64,000 nucleotides of DNA from contig NC_011671.1 in assembly GCF_000150955.2 (NCBI RefSeq), positions 62,001 through 126,000 on the forward strand. Direction: 5' to 3'. The notes below the pieces were generated by a model, which was not told the origin of the DNA, did not search any database, and was given only the letters and a program-made list of their open reading frames with translations. The position numbers and the translations under genes were made by a program. Positions 32,253 through 41,462 of the stretch are shown in pieces. Position 1 is the first letter of the stretch. Each line of letters opens with the position of its first letter. The DNA comes from Phaeodactylum tricornutum CCAP 1055/1. Its lineage: Eukaryota > Bacillariophyta > Bacillariophyceae > Surirellales > Neidiaceae.

Positions 32253-32407
32253 TAGAAAACCCCTACGTCAAGCGGTACATGAGGGGTTCATATCCCTAAG
32301 TCTATCAGATAAGTCTATAATCTTGTGTTTTACGCCTTTGGTCGTCTACGAAAGTATGCGGGATCCTTTCGGTTCCTTAGACGATTCTAGCCCGTTATCG
32401 CTGCAGT
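32253..32407 (+). repeat. 3' LTR of the copia element
   Basis: 155-bp direct copy of 25884-26038, preceded by a purine-rich tract. Confidence 0.9.
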
Positions 32408-32664
32408 GTTCTATGTGAACGAGGAGAATAAGCTTAACTGTACAACAGTGAACATTGAGACAGAGTGCCCCAGAACTACAAAAGGATACTCACTAACTGT
32501 AAGGAGTTCCATTTTCCAACCTCTACCGCTACAAAAGTAAGGCCTTTTGTCCTTCCTGCCGGTCAGCCGGTCAGCCGGTATAGCAAGCACCCCTTGTGCA
32601 ACAGTCCCCACATCTCTCCAGCTCCGTACCAACAACCCACCACCCAACAGACCATCCAGGCGCT

Positions 32665-33819
32665 ATGAACTCCACGCTTCCCGCTACCGACTCGGATCAC
32701 CCGCACGTATCCGTGATTGTCGTCGGCAGCGGCGCACCGTTACAGTCCATGGGATGGTACCACGCCGTCCAACTCCTGGACGGTCGCATCCCGTCCGCAC
32801 AACTCGATCACGTCGTCGAGCCTTGGTGGACGTGCGACGAGGCCCGGGGGACTCTGGAATACACCGCTTTTGCCGATTGGCAACAGACACTCCAACAGCG
32901 TCCCGGTGGTGGCGTCCAGTGTTGGTCCCACGTCGCTGACGTACCGGAATCCACCACTCCCAACGTCCCCCGTCTCGTTATTCTCAGTGCGCGGACGAGC
33001 GAGAATCCAAGACTCTTGGCCGAGTGTCTGCGTCACCTCGACTGTCGCGCCATCTTTTTAGAAAAACCCGGTGCTCCCACCGTCCGAGAACTCCAACTCA
33101 TGCAGACCCAAGCCGCAGCGGCGGGGGTCAAGGTCTACCTGGGATTCAACAAGAACGTCAGTGCGTACTTGACGCAAACGCGTCTCTTTGCAGAGCATGC
33201 CGACGAACCGGTCGACGTGACCTTTCTACACAACAACGCCTACCCCAACGAACCTGCGGCCTTGGCCGAATGCTTCGAACGCAACGCCGAAGGTATGCTC
33301 AAGAACATGGCCATTCACGAACTCGCCATACTTGCCACCTTTTACGACGTGACGGTCGACAACATTGCCTCCGTACACGTCGACCGTGAATTCTCTCTCT
33401 GCCAAACACTCATCGGACCTTCCACGGGACAATCCTACACCGACTTTGTCAAACTACGCTTCCGCATCGTCACATGGAACGGAAAATCCGCCAGTATTGC
33501 GGCCGATCGCTGCGGCGGCGACGATTCGGTCGGCATCGTGACCAACTCTCACGCCACCGAACTCGCACGCTTTATCATGCCCGATGCCGACGCCCTGGCC
33601 CAAATCCCCATGCTCGCCGCGCGCTACCCCGGGGCCCGGCCCTACTTTTTCACCCAGGATCCGGATTATCGTACCCTCAAGGAACGTGTCGTGCAATACT
33701 GTCTCGACGGGACCCCGCCCCATGGTGTCGCCGATTTGGACATTGCAATTACCGCCCTCCAACTCGCTGAATATCTCACACCTATCCTACAAGCACAGCT
33801 TGCGGAAAGCTCTGCCTAG
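32665..33819 (+). CDS. Gfo/Idh/MocA family NAD(P)-dependent oxidoreductase
   Basis: 384 residues from the first ATG, 32665; the frame is open 23 codons upstream without an ATG. The N-terminal Rossmann fold is VSVIVVGSGAP; the strand VILSARTSENPRLLAECLRH precedes IFLEKPGAPTVRELQ, which contains the family's EKP motif with its catalytic lysine. VYLGFNKNVSAY then leads into the alpha/beta C-terminal domain with MLKNMAIHELAILATFY, where the HE pair matches the usual H-D/E catalytic region. Members oxidise or reduce sugars, inositols and related polyols. The exact substrate cannot be read from sequence. Convergent with the phosphoglycerate mutase gene, 120 bp apart. Confidence 0.87.
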   Translation: MNSTLPATDSDHPHVSVIVVGSGAPLQSMGWYHAVQLLDGRIPSAQLDHVVEPWWTCDEARGTLEYTAFADWQQTLQQRPGGGVQCWSHVADVPESTTPNVPRLVILSARTSENPRLLAECLRHLDCRAIFLEKPGAPTVRELQLMQTQAAAAGVKVYLGFNKNVSAYLTQTRLFAEHADEPVDVTFLHNNAYPNEPAALAECFERNAEGMLKNMAIHELAILATFYDVTVDNIASVHVDREFSLCQTLIGPSTGQSYTDFVKLRFRIVTWNGKSASIAADRCGGDDSVGIVTNSHATELARFIMPDADALAQIPMLAARYPGARPYFFTQDPDYRTLKERVVQYCLDGTPPHGVADLDIAITALQLAEYLTPILQAQLAESSA

Positions 33820-33939
33820 CTAGAACATTAAACGGAACAAAAATAAGACCCGATTTATGAAGAATCTATAGTCGGCTCAAAAATGGTTTGCGCTGCGACC
33901 ATCCAGAAGTTAGTTCAGAGATTAGTGGAGACGTGCCAA

Positions 33940-35481
33940 CTACCAATACGATACCACCGAATGCGTCTCGGTGTTTTGTTTGGCCTCCTGTTCCATGCCT
34001 TCCAAAGCTTCCGCATCGGCGGACAAGTCGGCTTCCTCGTTGTCTTCATTGGGTGCCACCAGCATGCTCCGTTCCACTTGGTGATCGTGCAGCGCCCACA
34101 ACCACGGATCGTTGGCCGCTCGTCGACGTTCCAAAAACGACCGCTTTTTGCGCTCGTCGGCAATATACACGCCACGGAACACGCCCGTACCCAATCCTCC
34201 GTGACTCCCCGAGCGATTCGCATCGCTCTGTCCATCCGGTGATGCTGATGCATCTCGGGATGCCAAGAGGACCGCACCGGTCGTTACATCCACGTCGTAA
34301 TAAAACGGAATGGCGGTGGGTATGTTGAGACTTTCAATTTCGTGCGCCGGAATGTCATCCAAGTGCATCACCAAAGCCCGCAGGGAATTGGCGTGCGCCA
34401 CGACCAAGGAATACGGCGAATCGCGGACTGCACTGTCATCCTCGTCGGAGCGCGATAACTCTCCGGCAATATCCGCCACAATCTCTCTCCAGGATTCCAC
34501 AACTCGGGTTTGACACTCTTCCAATGATTCTCCTAAAGGCAGATCGGTCAATGTGTGGTAGCGGGGATCTTGATTGATCGTGTCGTAGTGCGGATGACCC
34601 GGCTGCATGAGTGGGGGGCGGGCTTCGTAGGACCGTCGCCATTTCATAACTCGTGTACGACCTAGACGATCGGCTGTCCGCTCTTTGGAGAGACCCTGGA
34701 GGGCGCCGTAGTGGCGTTCGTTGAGGCGCCAATCGTAAACAATGGGTGTGTAGGACACGCCGGCGGCTTCGAGGGAACGGTGTGCCGTGACAATGGACCG
34801 GGTGAGTAAGGATGTGTAGCACTTGCGAAAGTGTAGTTCGTGGGAACGAAAGACTTGGCCGGCTTCGACGGCTTCCACCACCCCACGCTGTGTCAAGGCA
34901 ACGTCACACCAGCCGGTAAAGATCTACGGTGAGGACGGAAAAAGCGAGTCGTGAGGTAGCTAGAACTTGTTCAAGTGGATTTTTCAAGTGCCTCTCTCAC
35001 CTGGGATCACATCGGACGTTTGGAAAGTACTTACGTTGGCGTTGTTGAATTCACTTTCTCCGTGCCGCATGAGTACAACCCGGTGTGCGTTGGGGGGAAT
35101 GGGCGGTAAAGTTTCGGATCTGCTCAGCGAAGATGTCGTTGGTGGCGGTGGTCGGGAACGATCGTCCGCACGAGGCGAATCTGGTCCTTCCGCATCCGCA
35201 TCAATCTCGCCGTACAGACTTCCCGATGACCGACAACGACGAGTTGACGTGCCGAAAAAGGAGAATGCCACGGGATGCCGCGGATTGCAGGGATTGGGAC
35301 GACTCCGGCGCACCTTTCTGGTGGTCGCAATCCGCGACCGTGAACGCGCCGTACCGGTGGTAGTCGTCCAACACGCAGCGGACGTTCGCCACGCCAACGA
35401 ATACGCCGTAGACATGATCAAATCGGCGAAAATCAGAGCGAGTGCGGGAAACAATCTACGATGTGTGGTTCTCCTGCCCAT
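33940..35481 (-). CDS. Cofactor-dependent phosphoglycerate mutase, two exons, long extensions
   Basis: Exon 1 is 35035-35481 and exon 2 is 33940-34923. The 111-bp intron has a GTAAGT donor and a CACCGTAG acceptor, joined in phase 0 and rebuilding [27 protein letters not shown]. The product is about 476 residues. Catalytic pieces: RHGES with the phospho-accepting His at about 140, the RLNERHYGALQGLSKE motif, and VAHANSLRALVMHL with the second His. It interconverts 3- and 2-phosphoglycerate in glycolysis. The protein is almost twice the usual 250 residues. It has an Arg/Ser-rich N-terminal extension of about 130 residues (possible organelle targeting, starting either at 35481 or the ATG at 35415) and an acidic C-terminal tail of about 100 residues. 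Confidence 0.9.
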
Positions 35482-36418
35482 TCTTCAGACAGCCACGACG
35501 AAAGCGGCTCTATCCGTGCTCCCACCGTGCCGTGGACTCCTACCCCACACACTCTCGTCACTGCAGTACGCGAAGGAACGAATCACTGTCAATTGATTCT
35601 GCTGTCGCCTCCCGACAGAGCTCTCTGGCCAACGAATGTTCTTTCTCTGTAGTCAATTGATGCAGTAGTGTAGAATTCTGCTCAATCGAAGAAAGAAACG
35701 GTTCCGTTCAATCCACCATTTGGAAAGCGCGAGAGACATTTTGTTCTCGCTGGCCTTTCGCAATCCTCGATGGAACCGAGGATGGGGCGTGGTGAAGAAT
35801 AAGGTGAAAACGTCTACGTCAGCAAAAGGTGTCACACTGCGTCCTCTCGAATTCTCCCGCTCCCAACCGAACTGGTTCAACTTGAAACTATGCATTTCGC
35901 TATACAAAGGAAAAAGACAATTCAGCTCTTCTATTGCCTTCGGTATTCAATCATTGGAATGATCGATATGTCATATGCAACCAAACTAACATTGTCCTAA
36001 GCAATCGATACGTTAATTACTGATACCACGTCCTATCATACTGTCTTATCCAATTTTTGCTGGCTCCGAATGACACAATAATTCACTTTGGAACCTGATA
36101 GAACGTGCCACATCGCGCCTTATCCGTTTTTACCACAAGGAAATCGACTCTTATATGCCCAATACGGTGTTGTCCGTCCACCCAAAAAGATCTATTGATC
36201 GTCCCACCGGACCGCGAATATATGAAACAACTTCTCATCCCGTAAAGGGAAGATGCAGAGTAACTCACTACGCGAGTGTACCGACTCGACGGAAGCCAGG
36301 ATGGACCCTTGGCACACAAAAAGAAACCAGCCTGTTTCGGTATCACCGTGAGGCACACGTTTGTGGCGCACGCACAATTGCACAATCGAATCATACCCCC
36401 AGCACAACATACGTAACC
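35482..36418. other. Divergent intergenic region, about 940 bp
   Basis: Between the PGAM start (minus) and the propeller-like gene start (plus). One TCACTGTCA motif at 35583-35591, about 105 bp upstream of the PGAM ATG but in opposite orientation. No supported gene; the long open frame into the next gene has no ATG near its start that looks better than 36419. Confidence 0.5.
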
Positions 36419-37600
36419 ATGAAGTGGTCGACGCTTCTCTTTGCGTTGGTCATGGCGACTTTTCCATGGGACACGCGCCTCGCCTACGCCGCTCCCGGCT
36501 TGTTGATCGCCAACACGCGGGGGGACAACGCCATCGTGCAGTACACCCTGCCCTTTGCCGACGGGGACGTGCCGACGACACTGTTGGGGAGCGATGCCGT
36601 CGAAGGACCGGATCACCTTTTGGTCGAGGGCGATTATTTGTACATTTCACACGGCGACTCGCCCGAGACTTCCGCTATTGCCCGGATGAACGTGGCGGAC
36701 GGGACGCTCGAGGCTGACTTTGCCACCGGGGGTGCGCTCCACCGACCCTACGGATTCGATTTCTACAACGGCACACTCTACGTGGCCAGTTTCAAGTCCG
36801 ATCAAATTCTCATGTACGCGCAAGAGACCGGGGACTACGTGGGCGTGTTTGCCGAGACGAACGGTACCGAAGAAGGACTCTGCAACGGACCGAACCAAAT
36901 CTACATCAGTGACGACGATGGTCTTTTGTACATGACCACGCAGGGAAGTAACTTCAACGGCACGGAGTTAAATTTTCTCTTCAATAGTCAAATTGTCGTC
37001 TACGACTTGGAGACGGGCGATGGCTCTGTCTTTTTGCCACCTCCGATGCCTTTACCGGGTGGTGCAGGATTTGTCAGTTTGCTGGGCGTCACCGTTGGGT
37101 GTGGCACCGCGAGCGCACCCGCTGCGGGGGAAGCCTGTACCATGTATACAACCGATTTTGCCGGCGGTTTGCGAGTCTACGCCATGGATCCTGATGGACC
37201 CACGCTCCTTTACGCCGTGGAAACTTCTTACCAAGCCGGCGTTTCCACCGGATCTCTTTCCTTCGATACAGCGGAGAGTCAGTTGTACGTGCCCGTTTGG
37301 CTCAACGAAACATCGGGAGCGGTGGTATTACGCTTCGCGGCGGACGACGGAGCGAGTGCCGGGCTACTGGAGACCGACGATTCGGCCATTTACATTGAAA
37401 CTGACGATGGCTCCACGGATCTGAGCCGTCCAATTGGTGTCTTATTTCTGCCTGAAGCTGTTGATTTTTCCACAGAGGTACCGGCCGCATCCCCGGGAGG
37501 GTCCTCGGCCGCAACGGCGTGCGGCAGCGTGGCACTCGGGTGCACAGCCATGATGACATGGTTCGCCTTCGTTACGGTTGCCGTATCGTCGGGTTTCTGA
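36419..37600 (+). CDS. Secreted beta-propeller-like protein with hydrophobic C-terminus
   Basis: 393 residues from the ATG at 36419, chosen because it begins a clean signal peptide (MKWSTLLFALVMATFPWDTRLAYA). The body has repeated NHL/SMP-30-like blades: GPDHLLVEGDYLYISH, RPYGFDFYNGTLYVASF, GLCNGPNQIYISDDDGLLYM, SLSFDTAESQLYVPVW. The last 30 residues are Ser/Gly/Ala then a hydrophobic stretch (MMTWFAFVTVAV) ending at the stop, the arrangement of a GPI-anchor signal. Probably a cell-surface propeller protein that binds a ligand or has lactonase-like chemistry; no catalytic residues could be assigned. Upstream in-frame ATGs (36155 onward) are not preferred. Confidence 0.7.
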   Translation: MKWSTLLFALVMATFPWDTRLAYAAPGLLIANTRGDNAIVQYTLPFADGDVPTTLLGSDAVEGPDHLLVEGDYLYISHGDSPETSAIARMNVADGTLEADFATGGALHRPYGFDFYNGTLYVASFKSDQILMYAQETGDYVGVFAETNGTEEGLCNGPNQIYISDDDGLLYMTTQGSNFNGTELNFLFNSQIVVYDLETGDGSVFLPPPMPLPGGAGFVSLLGVTVGCGTASAPAAGEACTMYTTDFAGGLRVYAMDPDGPTLLYAVETSYQAGVSTGSLSFDTAESQLYVPVWLNETSGAVVLRFAADDGASAGLLETDDSAIYIETDDGSTDLSRPIGVLFLPEAVDFSTEVPAASPGGSSAATACGSVALGCTAMMTWFAFVTVAVSSGF

Positions 37601-37758
37601 GATGGTTTCAATGTTCCGAAAGTAGTATGATTGTGATTGTTCCAAAACGTGACCATAAAAACGGAATAAAAGGGATTTTGTTGAATTACAATCGTCTTTG
37701 GCGGAGCCGAACAACTCTTCTAGTGATCATCGAAAAAACTTTCCAAATTTACTTTTCA

Positions 37759-39150
37759 TCAGTCATCGTCCGCCGAAGTTGTCCGTACGTTTTGCTTTTT
37801 TGTTTTGGATCGAAAAGCGCTCTTCTTGAATCCTACCTTGGCTTTGCCATCCGCCAACTTTTTCCCCAGTTCGTGCACCTCCACCTTGGCTTCTCCGTGA
37901 ATATCGACGCCTTTGTAGCCGTCGCGATTGCCGCGACTCCAGACGTCGTACGCGCCGAGAGCCGAATCGTCCGCGTTGGAGACTTTGGCTTCTTCCATTT
38001 TTCGTGCTTCGGTTTCCTTGCGCGCCTTTTCCGCCGCCGTAGCCGCCTGTTGTCGTTGTTGTCGTAGTCGCTCCCGCTCTTCACGGAGTTCGTTGTGGAC
38101 CGTTGTGCGCTTGATGGCCACCGTGGACCAGGACGATAGACCGGTGGTTTCGTCCACCGTGCTTGGTTCCGAAGTACAAGGCACGATGGTTTCTCCTCCC
38201 AAAGCTACCAAGCGGGCTTCTTCCAAGGTATTCGGGATGCTTTCGTCGGCTCCCAAAATGATTCGTAATCTATTCAAAGGGACGGCTGTTTCGATGGTTT
38301 CGTCAACATCGTTGGGTGCCGCGAGGTACGCCACGTCCGTCACAATCCGTGCGGCTTCCGAGGTCGACAGTGGTCGGGGACGAACGCGTACGACCAACGC
38401 GTTTCGCCAAAAGCCGGCACGTTCGGGTAGGCGCTGTTCCGCCGCGTTGGCCGTCGCGCTGCCGGTCCACAATTGTACCGGCATGTCGGCCTCCAGTAGT
38501 TCGCCAAAGACGACGCCTTCCAGGTAGACTGTTTGTCCGCCATCCCAACTGTAATGCCCTTCGTCCGTAGCAATAACGCGTTGCCGTTTGGACGTGACGG
38601 CTACTGTTGGATTTGCCTCGTTACTACCGTCACTGTCGTCGTTGTGCTCCTGCTGCTTGCGTTTCTGGTGGCGGGCTTTTTCTTCTTGTCGCTGCTGTTT
38701 CCGAGACTCCCATTCTTGCTGTGTCGGTAGCGGCCCAGCAGACTGTACCACAGAAGGAGTCGGCAGTGGAACGGCGGAGGGCCCGGGCGCGGACGGGGCA
38801 AGATTCCCCCTGCACAACGCCGTCACCGGTCGCACGTTGGACGACGCGTCGTAGCTCGACTGTGTGGCGTAACGTGCCAGATCCTGCGTGTAGAGTGCCT
38901 GCGTGGCGGCGGCTTCCATTTGTCGCACACTCTGTTGCACCCGGGCGGCGGCTTGATCCTGTTGTGCTTTGGCATCCCGCCGTTGCGTGAGGGAAAGTTC
39001 CACTTGCTCCCGATGTTTGCGACCGTTTTCGTGCAGGGCGATACTGGGACGATCCGATCCCATCCATACGTTGCAGACGGCGCAGTAGTGACGCTCGTTC
39101 GCTCGCCATGGTTCGTTGCGGCGGTGGGAGGAAAGCGGTGGGCGACTCAT
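37759..39150 (-). CDS. WBP4 (FBP21)-like U1-type zinc-finger splicing protein
   Basis: 463 residues, ATG at 39150. Residues 15-50 form a matrin/U1-like C2H2 finger: ANERHYCAVCNVWMGSD...ALHENGRKHREQV, with C-x2-C and H-x5-H ligands. A Gln/Ala-rich coiled coil follows. A GHYSWDGGQTVYLEG stretch near residue 198 resembles the region where WBP4 homologs bind or mimic WW modules. A long charged coiled coil (RQQRQQAATAAEKARKE) leads to the C-terminal WGKKLADGKAKVGFKK-like block (here LGKKLADGKAKVGFKK), the conserved WBP4 end. WBP4 joins the spliceosomal B complex and binds splicing factors through WW domains. Confidence rests on the combination of finger and C-terminal block. Confidence 0.75.
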   Translation of the reverse strand: MSRPPLSSHRRNEPWRANERHYCAVCNVWMGSDRPSIALHENGRKHREQVELSLTQRRDAKAQQDQAAARVQQSVRQMEAAATQALYTQDLARYATQSSYDASSNVRPVTALCRGNLAPSAPGPSAVPLPTPSVVQSAGPLPTQQEWESRKQQRQEEKARHQKRKQQEHNDDSDGSNEANPTVAVTSKRQRVIATDEGHYSWDGGQTVYLEGVVFGELLEADMPVQLWTGSATANAAEQRLPERAGFWRNALVVRVRPRPLSTSEAARIVTDVAYLAAPNDVDETIETAVPLNRLRIILGADESIPNTLEEARLVALGGETIVPCTSEPSTVDETTGLSSWSTVAIKRTTVHNELREERERLRQQRQQAATAAEKARKETEARKMEEAKVSNADDSALGAYDVWSRGNRDGYKGVDIHGEAKVEVHELGKKLADGKAKVGFKKSAFRSKTKKQNVRTTSADDD

Positions 39151-39946
39151 GCGGCGGACAATTCTCTCGGTACACCCAGTGGGGTGGGGAAGAAAGGGCG
39201 GGGGGGGGTCGCTCGCTGTTTAGTGGTGATACAAGAATAGTTTATTCGAATACACTGCCGTGTCGTATTGGTTTCGGTTCAGTCAAGCACGACGACGAAT
39301 CAAGAGTCGATTGGTAACGTGATGGACGGTGAATACCGGTAGTGGCAGTGTATGACTTGAGTGGTATGGGTATATGAGCAGTGCAAGGCGAGTGCGGGCT
39401 ATCTATCCCCTAGTCTAGAGCAACTGATCAGGGTTTATGGACGACGACGTCCAGAGACAGCGGGACTGACCTGTGATCGGAACGTTCCCGGGATACGGGG
39501 AGCCGTTGGTCTGCCGACGGGGAAGATCCCAACTCGCAAGACTGAGATTTTCCTCACTGGACATCGGGAAAACCCCTCGGAGTCGGCAGTCTTGGAAACT
39601 CCTCCCTTCAACGGATTTTTCCGGATTTATCGATTGACATTTTGGTCTATGCAGTGTTCCTGGCCACAGCGGTATTCGTGGGTCGATACTGCCGTAGAAT
39701 CCGATTCGCAGAATTATAGTTCCCAATGTCTCTATGTGTTCGCAAGGCGGTCATTGCCGTGGCCGGTAGGTAGTCATAGTACCCGTTATTCCCATCCACA
39801 TCGTCGTCGACCACAAAAGATTCCTTCGGCCAACCGTTCCCGCGTCCCGCGCGGTGTGTGTTTCCAGTGTGAACTCTCCCACACTTGTTGGTCAAGCATC
39901 CATCCATCCATCTACAACTTTACCTATCTGCTCTACCAAAATCACC
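39151..39946. other. Divergent promoter region, about 800 bp
   Basis: Between the WBP4-like gene (minus) and the coiled-coil gene (plus). Contains a G-run (39194-39207 area). No gene supported; the long open frame at 39361-40032 overlaps the next gene's start in another phase and has no recognisable residues. Confidence 0.45.
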
Positions 39947-41462
39947 ATGACGGAAACGGGCGGACTCACGCGAGCCCAGAGTCGCTTGGAATTGCTTTCC
40001 AACACGGCCAGTGTCATGGAAAGTTCAAATAACTTGTTGGAGTATCATCATCATCCACCACCAGCAACGGAACTCACCGTCAGACCGACGTCGTCCAGTT
40101 GCGTTTCTCCGGCGGTACCATCCGAACCCCCCGCACTAGTGGGAGTCGCCAGACCGTCCCGTCCTCCCGTAACGTTCCCTAGTCGCACTACGGTGCCTTC
40201 CTTGCTCTCCTCCGTTTCTCTCGACAAGGAAACAACGAATCATCGGGCACATTCGTTCGACGAGTCCGTCGCCTTTGGGACCGAAGCGCGCTTCGGCTCG
40301 AACAGCGTCCATGGACCACAACACACTACACACACACACGGCAACCATCATCTCATTCAGTACAGTCCGTACAAGACAGCCGACTCGACGGGAACTTTCC
40401 TCGAGGCGAGTGCGCACGTTCCTATACCGTCCTTGGCGACGTCGCGGCTGTCGCTTCCACCGCACCCACACACGGCCTTTCGTCCACCGCACTCGGTAGG
40501 TAGAACCCGGCATCCACTCTCCGAGGGAAACGTCCGAAACTCCGGCGATGCGTCCATCGAGTCGACCCTGGCCGAGACTCTTACCCATCGAACGACGTCA
40601 ACGTCGTCACCGCCGCTTCCTCCCCACACGGTATCGATTGGAGATACCCAGAACATGCTCCGACACCATCGTGACGAATCGCCCGTGACGCGGGAACCCT
40701 TCGGTTTGCCGCGCTGGACACAACGGACCACCTACCCGTCGTTGCCGAACGGGGACCGCGACGCGGCTTCCCCGGTGGGACTCCCCTCGCACGAAGACTT
40801 GTTGCGGGAAAATCAGGATCTGAAACAACTCCTGCACGGGCGGGACGGCATCGTGCTCGCCCTCCAACAAAGAGTTATGGAACTCGAACGCAAGCTCCAG
40901 TCCCAAGTCCTGCCGACCCGCAAAATTTCCCAAATTCCTGTCGAGTAAGTACGGTAGCCACTGGCACTAGGGCACAGTTCGTAGTGGGTATATTGGCGGA
41001 CCATGCCATGGCTAACACTCTATACTTGTGGCTCTCGCTCTCCTACACAACAGGGATATGATGAATTTGATGCGGGAATACGGTTCCGAGATCTCGGACG
41101 TGGTCATGCCACCCCGCAAACTAAGCATACAAAAGGCTTCGGTTGTGCGGCAGTTCCGCCGTTGGAATCCCAACTTTTTTGAATACTTTTCCTACGCGAA
41201 CGGGCGCTGGGAACCCAAATTGGGCCGCCAGGGCGAGCTTGCGCGCCGGCTCCAATCCCGAAACGAACACGCGTTGGAAAAGAAACAAGCCGAGCACAAC
41301 ACCCCGTCGAGTTCCACCACGCCGTTGGCTTCTTCGACCCCCACGGCGTCTCCACGAATCCGTCCTTCCAACGGGACCCATCCGCCTCCAGCACCGAGCA
41401 CGGTCACCGATGGCAGCGACACATTCCCGATGCCGTCCGGTGATGCGCAAGCGGAGAAATAG
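39947..41462 (+). CDS. Unrecognised two-exon protein with coiled coil and conserved C-terminal exon
   Basis: Exon 1 is 39947-40944 and exon 2 is 41054-41462. The 109-bp intron has a GTAAGT donor and an ACACAACAG acceptor; the split codon gives IPVE-DMMNLMREYG. The product is about 468 residues. Exon 1 is Ser/Thr/Pro/His-rich and disordered, with a short leucine-rich coiled coil at its end (LLRENQDLKQLLHGRDGIVLALQQ). Exon 2 begins with a compact, conserved-looking domain (VVMPPRKLSIQKASVVRQFR, RWNPNFFEYFSYANGRWEPK, ELARRLQSRNEHALEKKQA) and ends in a Pro/Ser-rich tail. No known family recognised. Exon 2 alone is duplicated at 50939, where the compact domain is well preserved. Confidence 0.72.

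Larger units (their letters stand above)
25884..32407 (+). mobile_element. Ty1/copia LTR retrotransposon (CoDi-like), young
   Basis: A 6.5-kb element on the plus strand with short direct LTRs (155 bp, one visible mismatch), so insertion was recent. Domain order is copia-type: a gag-like region at about 26.7-27.85 kb, an aspartic protease region (DSHADT) near 28.1 kb, integrase at about 28.8-29.5 kb, reverse transcriptase at about 30.4-31.2 kb with YTDD, and RNase H at about 31.55-32.0 kb. A purine-rich GTGTGGGGA stretch precedes the right LTR. The pol region is one long open frame of more than 1,100 codons. The gag-protease portion appears broken in about three places, so this copy looks defective. 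Codon use is more AT-rich than in neighbouring genes. No clear target-site duplication was found. Confidence 0.92.

Noticed and set aside
39361-40032. Separate gene upstream of the coiled-coil gene
   Set aside because: No motifs; overlaps the start of the supported gene in another frame, and no splice signals join it.
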